A stretch of DNA of 64,000 nucleotides from Fidelibacterota bacterium (GTDB lineage Bacteria; Pseudomonadota; Alphaproteobacteria; Rhodospirillales; Rhodospirillaceae). The stretch is taken from positions 1-64,000 of the forward strand of contig CANJMF010000014.1 of NCBI GenBank assembly GCA_947475895.1, in the 5' to 3' direction. Below are positions 34,450-42,458 of the stretch, piece after piece. The first letter of the stretch is position 1, and each line of letters starts with the position of its first letter. The notes beneath the pieces are model-generated. The model was not told the origin of the DNA. It did not search any database and saw only the letters and a list, made by a program, of their open reading frames with translations. Position numbers and translations under genes: made by a program.

Positions 34450-37365
34450 ATGAATTCGCCATACACCAGTATCAAACACGCCTATCTCATGAAATCGTCG
34501 ACCGCGCTGTCGACAGCGTTCGCGTTAATGTTCGCTTTGCCCGCGCCAGTTTTGGCGCAAAGCGCGAAGTCCGCGCAGTCCGCCGAACAAGCGCCGGTGG
34601 AAGAAATCGTCGTTACCGGTTCGCGCATTATCCGTGAAGGCTATGAAGCGCCCACGCCTTTGTCGGTCATTGACACGGCCGCACTCGAAAACAAGGCTGA
34701 TGGGAACATCGCAAACCTTCTGGCACAAATGCCCGCCTTTTCGGGTTCCGGTCTCGGCTCCACCAACTCCATCAGTCTTTCGAGCGGAAACAGCGGTCAA
34801 AATAACTTAAACCTGCGCGCCATGGGCGTAACGCGCACCCTGGTTCTGCTCGATGGTCAGCGGACCGTAGGTTCATCCGCGTCGGGCCAGACGGTGGACG
34901 TTAACTCTTACCCGCAGCAGCTTGTCTCGCGCGTCGACGTCGTGACCGGCGGCGCATCCGCCGTGTACGGTTCGGATGCCGTGGCCGGTGTTGTGAACTT
35001 TGTTCTCGACAAGCAATTCACGGGTGTCAAAGGCGAGATCAGCGGCGGCCTCACCAACTACGGCGACGGAAAGAATTTTTCTGTTAAGTTGTCGGCCGGT
35101 ATTCCGTTTGCCGGCGGTCGCGGTCACATCCTGCTATCGGGTGAAGAAGCGTTCAACGGCGGGAGTAACGGTGACGGTGGTCGCGAATGGAACCGCACCG
35201 GTACGCAAATCATGGTGAACCCGGCCTACGGCACGGGCGCGGGGCAAACGACCAATGTGCCCGCTCAGCTTATTTTGAACCACGTGGGCGTGGTCAGCAT
35301 GTCTTACGGCGGTATCGTCAATTCGGGTCCATTGAAGGGCGTAGCCTTCGGTCAGGGCGGCACGCCTTATCAATTCAATTACGGCACCCTTACGAACTCA
35401 ACGCAAACACAAGGCGGCGATTGGGCGTCGACCGAAGTGCGGCAGGGCTACGACATTATTCAGAAGGAACATCGTCAGAACGTGTTCCTGCGCGCCGCAT
35501 ATGACGTCACCGATAGCTTGAATGTTTTCGTTCAATCTTCGTGGACTCAATCTCGGGATGAGGGCGAGGTCGATCCGCCATTCGCACCTTCGCCTGGGGG
35601 CAATGCACCGATTATAAAATTGGACAACGCATTTCTGCCGGGGTCGGTCCGCACGCGAATGGTCGCTGCTGGTGTGACGCAGATTGCGGTCGGTGTCTGG
35701 AATACCGAACTGGGTTGGGTCTATGCCGATAACGTCCGCATCACGAACCAGAACTCCGTAGGCGTCGAAGGCAACTTCGATGCGTTCGGCACGAACTGGA
35801 AGTGGAATGCGTACGGTGCCTACGGGATCACGCGCGCCATCCTGCATTACTACAACACGTACCAGACGGCGCGCTTCCGTGACGCGATCGATTCTGTTGT
35901 CAATCCAGCGACCGGCGGCATCGTTTGCCGCGTTAAACTCGCCGATCAGAACAACCCGTGCTCACCGTGGAATCCTTTGGGCATCGGCGTAAATGCCAAC
36001 AACTCGGCCGGCCGCGCTTTCATCATCGGCGATCCGTCCGCGAGCCATGGCAAAGTCGAGCAGGGTGTGTTTGCTGCCTCTGCGACCGGCGAGCCGTTCT
36101 CGGTTCCGGCCGGTCCGGTTTCCTTGGCCATCAGCGCCGAACACCGGATTGAGTCGGTCCACAATAATCCCGACACAGTGTCTCTCACCATCGGCCATAT
36201 CCAGGGCAACCCGGGCATCCTTCACGGTAAACAGTCCGTCACCGAAGGTGCTTTGGAAACCGTGGTGCCGATCGTGAAGGGCCTATCGTGGGCAGACAGC
36301 TGGGACCTCAATGGCGCGGTTCGCTTCACCGGCTATGAGCTTGCCGGTTATGTGACCACGTGGAAAGTCGGCACGACGTTCACGCCGGTTCCGGATATCA
36401 AGTTCCGCGTCACACGGTCTCGTGACATCCGTGCGCCAAACCTTGCGGAATTGTTCCAGCCAACGAGCGTCGGGTTCGGGGTGCTTCAAGATCCATTCAC
36501 CAATACGAACCCGAGCCCCACAAGCATCACGACGGGCAATCCCGCCTTAAGCCCGGAAAAAGCTGATACGACCGGCATCGGCGCAGTGCTCGCGCCGCGC
36601 TTCCTCGATGGTTTCACGGCGTCTGTCGACTATTGGCGCGTGAATCTCAAAGGCGGCATCGGCGCGGTCTCTACTCAGAATATCATCAACCTCTGCTACA
36701 ACGGTTCGCATCCTGAGTTTTGCCCTCGCATCACGCGTGTCAACGGCGTCATTACGTCGGTGACGACGGGGCAGATCAACATTGCACAGCAAGATATGCG
36801 CGGCTTGGACGTCGAAGCCACGTATCGCTTCAAAATGGCGGATGTGCTCTCAAGCATGAACGGCGATTTCACGTTGCATGGCAACGCTACGTTCTATCTA
36901 AAGAACTATCAGGACGACGGGCTTACCTCCCCAACTAATCACGTTGGTGAAAACGGAGGTGGTGGTGGTACCTCGGGTGGCCCGCCGGATTTCCGCCTAA
37001 CGATGTCGGCCACGTATCAGCTTGATCCCGTTACGTTCACGCTGACCGGCCGTGCCATCAGCTCAGGCGTGATCAACAGCGAATACATCGAGTGTTCGAC
37101 GGCGTGCCCTGTGTCGACGGCAGCTCATATCACCGTGAACAAAAACCGTCTGCCGAGTGCGTTCTATCTCGATATGAACGTCAATTACGCATTCGATGTC
37201 GCGGGAGCGCAATCGACGGCGTACTTCAGCGTTCGCAATCTGCTCAACCACAATCCGCCGGGCGTCGCGACTTCGCCTAACTATGCGAACTTGGCAATTC
37301 AGGCCTCTGGTCTGTATGACATCCAAGGCGCCGTGTTCCGCGCGGGTCTACGCTTTAAAATGTAA
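34450..37365 (+). CDS. TonB-dependent receptor 3
   Basis: 971 residues. The ATG at 34450 is chosen for its GAGGGA ribosome site; an ATG 13 codons later also fits the signal peptide (MKSSTALSTAFALMFALPAP). Ton box-like EEIVVTGSRIIREGYEAPTP follows the signal peptide directly, without an STN domain. Plug: LVLLDGQRTVGSSASG and VDVVTGGASAVYGSDAVAG; the barrel ends in GLRFKM. The sequence is a close paralogue of receptor 1, with identical runs such as EPFSVPAGPVSLAISAEHRI and KQSVTEGALETVVP. It is flanked by two PAL-like propellers. Same or related ligand as receptor 1 is likely. Confidence 0.92.
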   Translation: MNSPYTSIKHAYLMKSSTALSTAFALMFALPAPVLAQSAKSAQSAEQAPVEEIVVTGSRIIREGYEAPTPLSVIDTAALENKADGNIANLLAQMPAFSGSGLGSTNSISLSSGNSGQNNLNLRAMGVTRTLVLLDGQRTVGSSASGQTVDVNSYPQQLVSRVDVVTGGASAVYGSDAVAGVVNFVLDKQFTGVKGEISGGLTNYGDGKNFSVKLSAGIPFAGGRGHILLSGEEAFNGGSNGDGGREWNRTGTQIMVNPAYGTGAGQTTNVPAQLILNHVGVVSMSYGGIVNSGPLKGVAFGQGGTPYQFNYGTLTNSTQTQGGDWASTEVRQGYDIIQKEHRQNVFLRAAYDVTDSLNVFVQSSWTQSRDEGEVDPPFAPSPGGNAPIIKLDNAFLPGSVRTRMVAAGVTQIAVGVWNTELGWVYADNVRITNQNSVGVEGNFDAFGTNWKWNAYGAYGITRAILHYYNTYQTARFRDAIDSVVNPATGGIVCRVKLADQNNPCSPWNPLGIGVNANNSAGRAFIIGDPSASHGKVEQGVFAASATGEPFSVPAGPVSLAISAEHRIESVHNNPDTVSLTIGHIQGNPGILHGKQSVTEGALETVVPIVKGLSWADSWDLNGAVRFTGYELAGYVTTWKVGTTFTPVPDIKFRVTRSRDIRAPNLAELFQPTSVGFGVLQDPFTNTNPSPTSITTGNPALSPEKADTTGIGAVLAPRFLDGFTASVDYWRVNLKGGIGAVSTQNIINLCYNGSHPEFCPRITRVNGVITSVTTGQINIAQQDMRGLDVEATYRFKMADVLSSMNGDFTLHGNATFYLKNYQDDGLTSPTNHVGENGGGGGTSGGPPDFRLTMSATYQLDPVTFTLTGRAISSGVINSEYIECSTACPVSTAAHITVNKNRLPSAFYLDMNVNYAFDVAGAQSTAYFSVRNLLNHNPPGVATSPNYANLAIQASGLYDIQGAVFRAGLRFKM

Positions 37366-37386
37366 CTGACGGCGTTCTTGTGCAGG

Positions 37387-37419
37387 ACGGCCAGGATGAT
37401 GTTTAATCCGGGCCGTTTT
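37387..37419 (+). terminator. Terminator-like hairpin after receptor 3
   Basis: Stem ACGGCC + GGAT (37387-37397) pairs with ATCC + GGCCGT (37406-37416) around a single A/G mismatch, and TTT follows. It lies between receptor 3 and propeller 4 and could lower read-through into the propeller. Confidence 0.65.
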
Positions 37420-37463
37420 GCATAAAAACGAAAGTGGGAAGCTATTACTTTTTTGGAGGTACG

Positions 37464-38618
37464 ATGAAACGGAAAGCAGTCGTTCTTGCAATCCTCGCGG
37501 TTTGCGGAACCAACACAGCCAGTCAGGCGGCAGAGCCGCCGCGCATCAAATTTAAGGCAGAAGCCCCCTTGCAATTGCCGGCCGACATTCACTTCGGTGA
37601 AGTGGCAGCGGTTACGACGAACTCAAAAGGCCATGTTTTCGTCTTCTCGCGTGGAAACAGCGTAGGCCCGGCTTACGCCGCCTCGGCGGCGCAAGTGCTG
37701 GAGTTCGACAATACCGGTAAGTTCGTTCGCGAAATCGGCCACAATTTATATTCGTTTTCGTTTGCGCACGGCATCCGCGCCGACAAGCAAGACAATATTT
37801 GGATCGTGGATAAAGGTTCGAACACGGTTGTGAAGTTTAATCCGGAAGGCCGCGTCGTCGACGTCTTCGGTCGTAAGGATGAAGCCAGCGACTATCGGCC
37901 GCCGCCGGATCGTGAAAAACCGCACGATATGAAAGCGCCGACTCATCGTTTGGGTACGTTCGATCAGCCGACGGACGTAGCTTGGGATTCACAAGGCAAT
38001 GCCTATGTCTCCGATGGTTATGAGAATTCGCGCGTCGCCAAGATCGATAAGAACGGTTTCTGGGTGAAGTCTTGGGGCGAGCGCGGCACGGGTCCGGGCC
38101 AGTTCCGGACACCGCACGGCATTGCTGTCGATAGCAAGGACAACATCTATGTCGCCGACCGTGGCAATGCGCGTATTCAGGTGTTCAACACCGATGGCAA
38201 GTTCCTGCGCCAATTTACCTTGATGGGGCAGGTGCCTTTCTACGAACTGAAGGAAGGTCAACCCAACCCGCTGCCGATGTTTATCTCAGGCAAGGCGCCG
38301 GTGCCGCGCGGTGATGATCCGAACGTTCCGAAGGCTTACCCCGATGTGCCGCCTGCAGGACTCACAGGTGTCCCCGGTGCGCCTGATGCAATGTGCATTA
38401 CGCCCGCGGGTCCAAACCAGGTGCTGTATGTCGCCGACGTAAATCCGTCACGCGTCTATAAAGTCAGCCTGGAAGGCAAAGTGCTCGGCATACTCGGAAA
38501 TCCGGGTGGTAAGCTCGGTGAGTTCCGTGCCATCCACGGCCTTTCATGCCAAGACGACAAGACGATCTGGGTCGCCGACATGTTCAACTGGCGTGCGCAG
38601 AAAATCACGATGGAGTAA
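37464..38618 (+). CDS. Secreted NHL/six-bladed propeller, PAL-like (propeller 4)
   Basis: 384 residues from the ATG at 37464, preceded by GGAGGT; the frame is open to 37434 but the signal peptide starts at this ATG (MKRKAVVLAILAVCGTNTAS). PAL-site equivalents are R63, H102, Y186, H218, R233 and H358. It is a near copy of propeller 3: the run GTFDQPTDVAWDSQGNAY and the final GEFRAIHGLSCQDDKTI are the same in both. Differences cluster in the signal peptide and in the loop after PVPRGDDP, where substrate contacts may differ. The position right after receptor 3 makes a receptor-propeller pair. Confidence 0.87.
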   Translation: MKRKAVVLAILAVCGTNTASQAAEPPRIKFKAEAPLQLPADIHFGEVAAVTTNSKGHVFVFSRGNSVGPAYAASAAQVLEFDNTGKFVREIGHNLYSFSFAHGIRADKQDNIWIVDKGSNTVVKFNPEGRVVDVFGRKDEASDYRPPPDREKPHDMKAPTHRLGTFDQPTDVAWDSQGNAYVSDGYENSRVAKIDKNGFWVKSWGERGTGPGQFRTPHGIAVDSKDNIYVADRGNARIQVFNTDGKFLRQFTLMGQVPFYELKEGQPNPLPMFISGKAPVPRGDDPNVPKAYPDVPPAGLTGVPGAPDAMCITPAGPNQVLYVADVNPSRVYKVSLEGKVLGILGNPGGKLGEFRAIHGLSCQDDKTIWVADMFNWRAQKITME

Positions 38619-38670
38619 GTCCGTGCGGCCTGCCTAAGGCTGGCTGAGCGTCTTACTTTTGAATACCGAC

Positions 38671-38705
38671 TTGGGGCCGTTGCGTAACTCACGCGACGGC
38701 CCCAA
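38671..38705 (+). terminator. Strong hairpin after propeller 4
   Basis: 15-bp stem TTGGGGCCGTTGCGT (38671-38685) with ACGCGACGGCCCCAA (38691-38705), one G:U pair, loop AACTC. No T-run follows. It ends the propeller 3-receptor 3-propeller 4 unit. Confidence 0.7.
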
Positions 38706-38754
38706 ACTACGTTAGGGCCGTAACGATCACGTCGCGGCGAAATGAGAATGGACA

Positions 38755-39531
38755 ATGCCGAAGTTTGCCGCAAACCTGACCTTGATGTTCACTGAAGTGC
38801 CGTTTCCGGAACGTTTCGCGCGTGCGCGTAAAGCGGGGTTTCGTGCGGTTGAGTTTCAGTTTCCCTATGATCACGATCCAAACGACGTCGCGCGCTGGCA
38901 AGATGAAAGCGGTCTCGAGACCGTGCTCTTCAATATGCCCCCGGGAGACTGGAAAGCCGGCGAGCGCGGCATCGCCAGCATACCGGGCCGGGAAGCCGAG
39001 TTCCGTGAGAGCGTGGATCACGCCATTGTGTACGCGCTCGCGCTCAAGGCGCCGCGTATTCATACGCTGGCGGGTTGTCCACCGGCTGCCGCCGATAAGC
39101 AAAAATGCCGCGACGTCTACGTCGCGAATTTACGTTATGCCGCGCGAAAGCTGCAGGATCATAACCGTACGCTCATGATCGAGCCCGTAAATACACGCGA
39201 CATCCCTGGATTTTTTCTGAACCGGCAAGACGATGCCCACGACATCCGCGAGGAGGTCGGTGAACCGAACCTCAAAGTTCAGATGGATTTTTATCACGCC
39301 CAAATCGTCGAAGGCGATTTGTCGATGACGTTCAAAAAGTACCTGCCGCACATAGGTCACATTCAAATCGCAAGCGTTCCGGAGCGCCAGGAGCCGGATT
39401 TGGGTGAAGTGAACTACGCGCATATATTCGATTTGATCGATGCCTCTGGTTACGACGGCTGGATCGGGTGCGAGTATCGTCCTAAGGCCGGCACGGAAAA
39501 CGGCTTAGGCTGGTTCAAGAAATTCCTGTAG
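38755..39531 (+). CDS. hyi: Hydroxypyruvate isomerase
   Basis: 258 residues, a TIM-barrel isomerase that interconverts hydroxypyruvate and tartronate semialdehyde in glyoxylate assimilation. The match to E. coli Hyi is strong: FANLTLMF-type start (AANLTLMFTEVPFPERF), GDWKAGERGIASIPGREAEF, IEPVNTRDIPGFFL, GEVNYAHIFDLID and GWIGCEYRPKAGTENGLGW. Metal and substrate residues fall in these stretches. It is the first of three close genes (18 and 6 base gaps) with an Old Yellow Enzyme and a methyltransferase. Its place after the PAL-like propeller unit is notable because PAL produces glyoxylate. No glyoxylate carboligase or tartronate semialdehyde reductase gene is in the window. Confidence 0.9.
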   Translation: MPKFAANLTLMFTEVPFPERFARARKAGFRAVEFQFPYDHDPNDVARWQDESGLETVLFNMPPGDWKAGERGIASIPGREAEFRESVDHAIVYALALKAPRIHTLAGCPPAAADKQKCRDVYVANLRYAARKLQDHNRTLMIEPVNTRDIPGFFLNRQDDAHDIREEVGEPNLKVQMDFYHAQIVEGDLSMTFKKYLPHIGHIQIASVPERQEPDLGEVNYAHIFDLIDASGYDGWIGCEYRPKAGTENGLGWFKKFL

Positions 39532-39549
39532 CAATTCTGGTAAGCATCC

Positions 39550-40641
39550 ATGCCCGATCTTTTCACGCCGCTTCGTCTTGGCGCACTTACTGTGCCGAAC
39601 CGCATTTTTCTTGCTCCACTCACGCGATGCCGGGCAGGGGTTGAGCACATTCCAAACCCACTTATGGCGGAATACTACGCCCAACGGGCGAGCGGCGGTT
39701 TGCTCATCGCCGAGGCGACAATGATTATGGAGGGAAACTCCGCCTTCCATTCCGAGCCTGGAATATATTCGCAAGCATGCGTCGATGGATGGAAATTGAT
39801 CACCGACGCCGTGCACGCCAAGGGCGGGCACATTTTTCTGCAAATCTGGCATGGTGGCCGCGCCTGCCATCCTGCATTGAATAACGGAGCGCAAACTGTG
39901 AGCGCGAGCGCAATCGCGATTGCGGGCGAGGTGCAAACGCCCGAAGGCAAGCGTCCGCATGTGACCCCGCACGCGCTGACGATCGCTGAAATTCCCGGCA
40001 TTGTCGCCGGGTTTAAGAAAGCGGCCGCCAACGCAAAATCGGCCGGCTTCGATGGCGTCGAGGTTCACGGCGCTAACGGCTATCTCATTGATCAATTCCT
40101 GCGCGACGGTGCAAACAAACGCGATGATGCATATGGCGGGCCCCGCGAAAATCGCGCCCGCCTGTTGTTTGAAATACTCACAGCCGTAAGCGACGTATTG
40201 GGCAGCGATCGCGTGGGCCTGCGAAGCTCGCCGCTCAATAGCTATAACGATATGGTCGATAGCGATCCCGTGGGCCTTGCGACGTGGCTCGCGGGCGAAC
40301 TCAACGCATTTAACTTGGCCTATTGGCACGTCATGCGCGGCGACTTTGCCGGCAAGCAGGCGGGCGATATCATGACGCCGTCGCGGGCGATCTATAAAGG
40401 CACACTCATCGGCAACATGGGCTATACGCCGGATGAGGCGCAAGCCGCCGTCGCGGAAGGAAAGGTCGACGCGGTTGCCTTTGGCTCACCGTTCCTCGCC
40501 AATCCGGATTTGCCCGAGCGTATTAAAGCGCGGGCGCCGTTGAATGCGGTGAACCAATCAACGGTCTACGGAGGCGGTCCCGAAGGTTATTCCGACTATC
40601 CGGTGTTGGACCTCGCGGCAACTCCGGCGCTGGCTTCGTAG
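39550..40641 (+). CDS. Alkene reductase, Old Yellow Enzyme family (NemA-like)
   Basis: 363 residues, FMN-dependent TIM barrel that reduces activated C=C bonds with NAD(P)H. Seen: LFTPLRLGALTVPNRIFLAP at the start, LQIWHGGRACHP, GVEVHGANGYLIDQFLRDG (His/Asn pair that binds the substrate carbonyl), YGGPRENRARLLFEI, and VAFGSPFLANPDLPERI near the end. The length fits the NemA/OPR class. It lies 18 bases after hyi. It may reduce enones, nitro compounds or maleimides; no specific substrate is indicated by the context. Confidence 0.92.
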   Translation: MPDLFTPLRLGALTVPNRIFLAPLTRCRAGVEHIPNPLMAEYYAQRASGGLLIAEATMIMEGNSAFHSEPGIYSQACVDGWKLITDAVHAKGGHIFLQIWHGGRACHPALNNGAQTVSASAIAIAGEVQTPEGKRPHVTPHALTIAEIPGIVAGFKKAAANAKSAGFDGVEVHGANGYLIDQFLRDGANKRDDAYGGPRENRARLLFEILTAVSDVLGSDRVGLRSSPLNSYNDMVDSDPVGLATWLAGELNAFNLAYWHVMRGDFAGKQAGDIMTPSRAIYKGTLIGNMGYTPDEAQAAVAEGKVDAVAFGSPFLANPDLPERIKARAPLNAVNQSTVYGGGPEGYSDYPVLDLAATPALAS

Positions 40642-40647
40642 GCCAAC

Positions 40648-41172
40648 ATGATCAAACTCAATATCGGGTCACGCGAGCGAGCCGAGGGTTGGAAAACCCT
40701 CGATATCGATCCGGGCCCCGAAGTCGATTATGTCGGCGACTGCGGAGATCTGGTGGCGTTCAAAGACAACTCTATCGACACAATTTATGCCAGCCACGTC
40801 CTTGAACACGTCTCTTATCACGAGGATATGCAGACGACGTTGAAGGAGTGGTTTCGCGTTCTGTTGCCCGGCGGCACCGTCATGATCAGCGTTCCTGACT
40901 TCGAGACACTTTGCCGCCTGTTCCTCCATAAAGAGCTGTCGGGTGAGGAGCGCTTCCATGTGATGAGGATCATATTTGGCGGCCAGGTCGACCCTTACGA
41001 TTTCCATTCCGTAGGGTTAACGTGGGAGTTTCTTGGCTCTTACCTGAACGATGTTGGGTTTCAAAACATCGAGCGCGTAGATGACTTCCAGCTTTTTCAA
41101 GATTCCAGCGTTTTGAAATTCGGCAATATCGCTATCAGCCTCAATGTAAAGGCGCAAAAGCCCGCGCCCTAA
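40648..41172 (+). CDS. Small class I SAM-dependent methyltransferase-like protein
   Basis: 174 residues from an ATG 6 bases after the OYE stop. Seen: KLNIGSRERAEGWKTLDIDPG, then ASHVLEHVSYHEDMQTTLKEW and LLPGGTVMISVPDFETLC. This is the COG4627 type, in which the usual glycine-rich SAM motif is reduced to LNIGS. Relatives often sit in polysaccharide loci, so it may belong functionally with the glycan genes further right (44457-51279) rather than with hyi. The acceptor is unknown. Confidence 0.82.
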   Translation: MIKLNIGSRERAEGWKTLDIDPGPEVDYVGDCGDLVAFKDNSIDTIYASHVLEHVSYHEDMQTTLKEWFRVLLPGGTVMISVPDFETLCRLFLHKELSGEERFHVMRIIFGGQVDPYDFHSVGLTWEFLGSYLNDVGFQNIERVDDFQLFQDSSVLKFGNIAISLNVKAQKPAP

Positions 41173-41179
41173 GCGTCGC

Positions 41180-42319
41180 TCATTTCAGCTTCACCTTGCT
41201 CGCGACGGCAGCAGCCATATCCAAAAGCAAAAAATCCGGAGACTTCTCACACGCTCGCGCAATCGCACCTAGCAATTGCGGCCGGGCATCGACGGGTATT
41301 TCAATACTCGGCTGCGCGAGATTTTTGTATCCTTGAATAACGGCGAATGACCACAGGTCTGCCAGTTCGCTTTCAATTTTGTTCGCGCTATTGCGCGCGG
41401 CCACGAATTGCTTGCAGCTATATGTGTTCGCTGCGAACGCATCATTGGACGCAGGCAAGTCGCGGGGCATTTTCGCTATCTGCTGTGATGCGTTGAGCAG
41501 AAATAAAGCGGGAGATGTCGTGCACGTTGCTAGTATGCCGCTGTCGGATGTGTCGTTTGTGAACGTGATTTTTCCCTGGGCTTTATAAAACCCCGCCAGA
41601 TATCCGTGCGCCCACAGCCGCGCGAGTGCGGCTTGCGTTGCGCTCCCCGGATGATCGACCATAGCGGTGCAGCGGAACTCACTCGCGCTGAAATCGGCGG
41701 CCAAGATAACGGCGTCAGGTTTTTTCAACGCGTCTATCGTGCTTTCGGCGGGACGGCCTGCATCGGCCATCACTTGCATTTTCACGACGCGGTCAGGGTT
41801 TGTGACCTTACCAACGGTCTTGTCGCCCTTTTTGATCATGTCGACAAATTCCATTCCCGACATGACCTCGCCCCAAACAGTGTATTGTCCGTCGAGCGAT
41901 GAGCGATTGTTGTCGGTTAGCACGAAGAAAAATTGACTGTCGGCGCTGTCTTTTTTGCTTCCTCGCGCCATGGACACGATGCCGCGCGTTTGGGGCGTGC
42001 GCGTGAATTCGGGTTTCAGTTTGCGTTCCGTGCCACCGCTGCCTTTCCCGGTTGGATCTCCGGTCTGAGCCACAAATCCGTCCACCACGCGGTGAAACAC
42101 GGTGCCGTCGTAAAAGCCATCGCGCACCAGATTCTTAATACGCGCGACGTGCTGTGGGGCGAGGTCAGGGCGCATGCGAATCACGACGCGCCCGTAATCA
42201 AGATCTAGATAGAGCGTATTTTCTGGATCCGGCTGCAGCTCGCTTGCGGCGAAGGCGCAAGACCCGGTCAACAAACCCAACGCCAGAACGACGCCGAAAA
42301 CGCCACTCATACGCTTCAT
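41180..42319 (-). CDS. Periplasmic cyclophilin-type PPIase fused to two HdeA-like domains
   Basis: 379 residues. Signal peptide 1-25 (SCAFAAS). A cyclophilin domain covers about 33-188 with DGTVFHRVVDGFVAQTGDP (catalytic Arg about 77), GIVSMARG and SQFFFVLTDN, so it should isomerise proline peptide bonds in the periplasm. The C-terminal part (about 208-375) has two repeats, each with Cys, a W/F-A-x-x-x-GY segment and a second Cys before SP: C217...LWAHGYLAGF...C266, and C302...LWSFAVIQGY...C357. This is the pattern of HdeA/HdeB acid-stress chaperones, which carry one disulfide. A combined foldase-chaperone is the likely function. It converges on the methyltransferase gene at 40648. I do not recall this fusion as standard. 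Confidence 0.85.
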   Translation of the reverse strand: MKRMSGVFGVVLALGLLTGSCAFAASELQPDPENTLYLDLDYGRVVIRMRPDLAPQHVARIKNLVRDGFYDGTVFHRVVDGFVAQTGDPTGKGSGGTERKLKPEFTRTPQTRGIVSMARGSKKDSADSQFFFVLTDNNRSSLDGQYTVWGEVMSGMEFVDMIKKGDKTVGKVTNPDRVVKMQVMADAGRPAESTIDALKKPDAVILAADFSASEFRCTAMVDHPGSATQAALARLWAHGYLAGFYKAQGKITFTNDTSDSGILATCTTSPALFLLNASQQIAKMPRDLPASNDAFAANTYSCKQFVAARNSANKIESELADLWSFAVIQGYKNLAQPSIEIPVDARPQLLGAIARACEKSPDFLLLDMAAAVASKVKLK

Positions 42320-42458
42320 AATTCAGGCTCCGAAACAAAAAACCTCGTAGATTTTGGGGTCACTATAGCGCGCGAGGAGGCGCTTACGAATGGCCTAAAC
42401 GCGATGCAAGCCTTATACTTAAGTTAGGCGGCCCGAGGGTTGCTGCGTTGGGGGTCGG

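Noticed and set aside
39505-40443. 312-residue open frame antisense to the Old Yellow Enzyme gene
   Set aside because: No motif and complete overlap with a conserved enzyme on the other strand.
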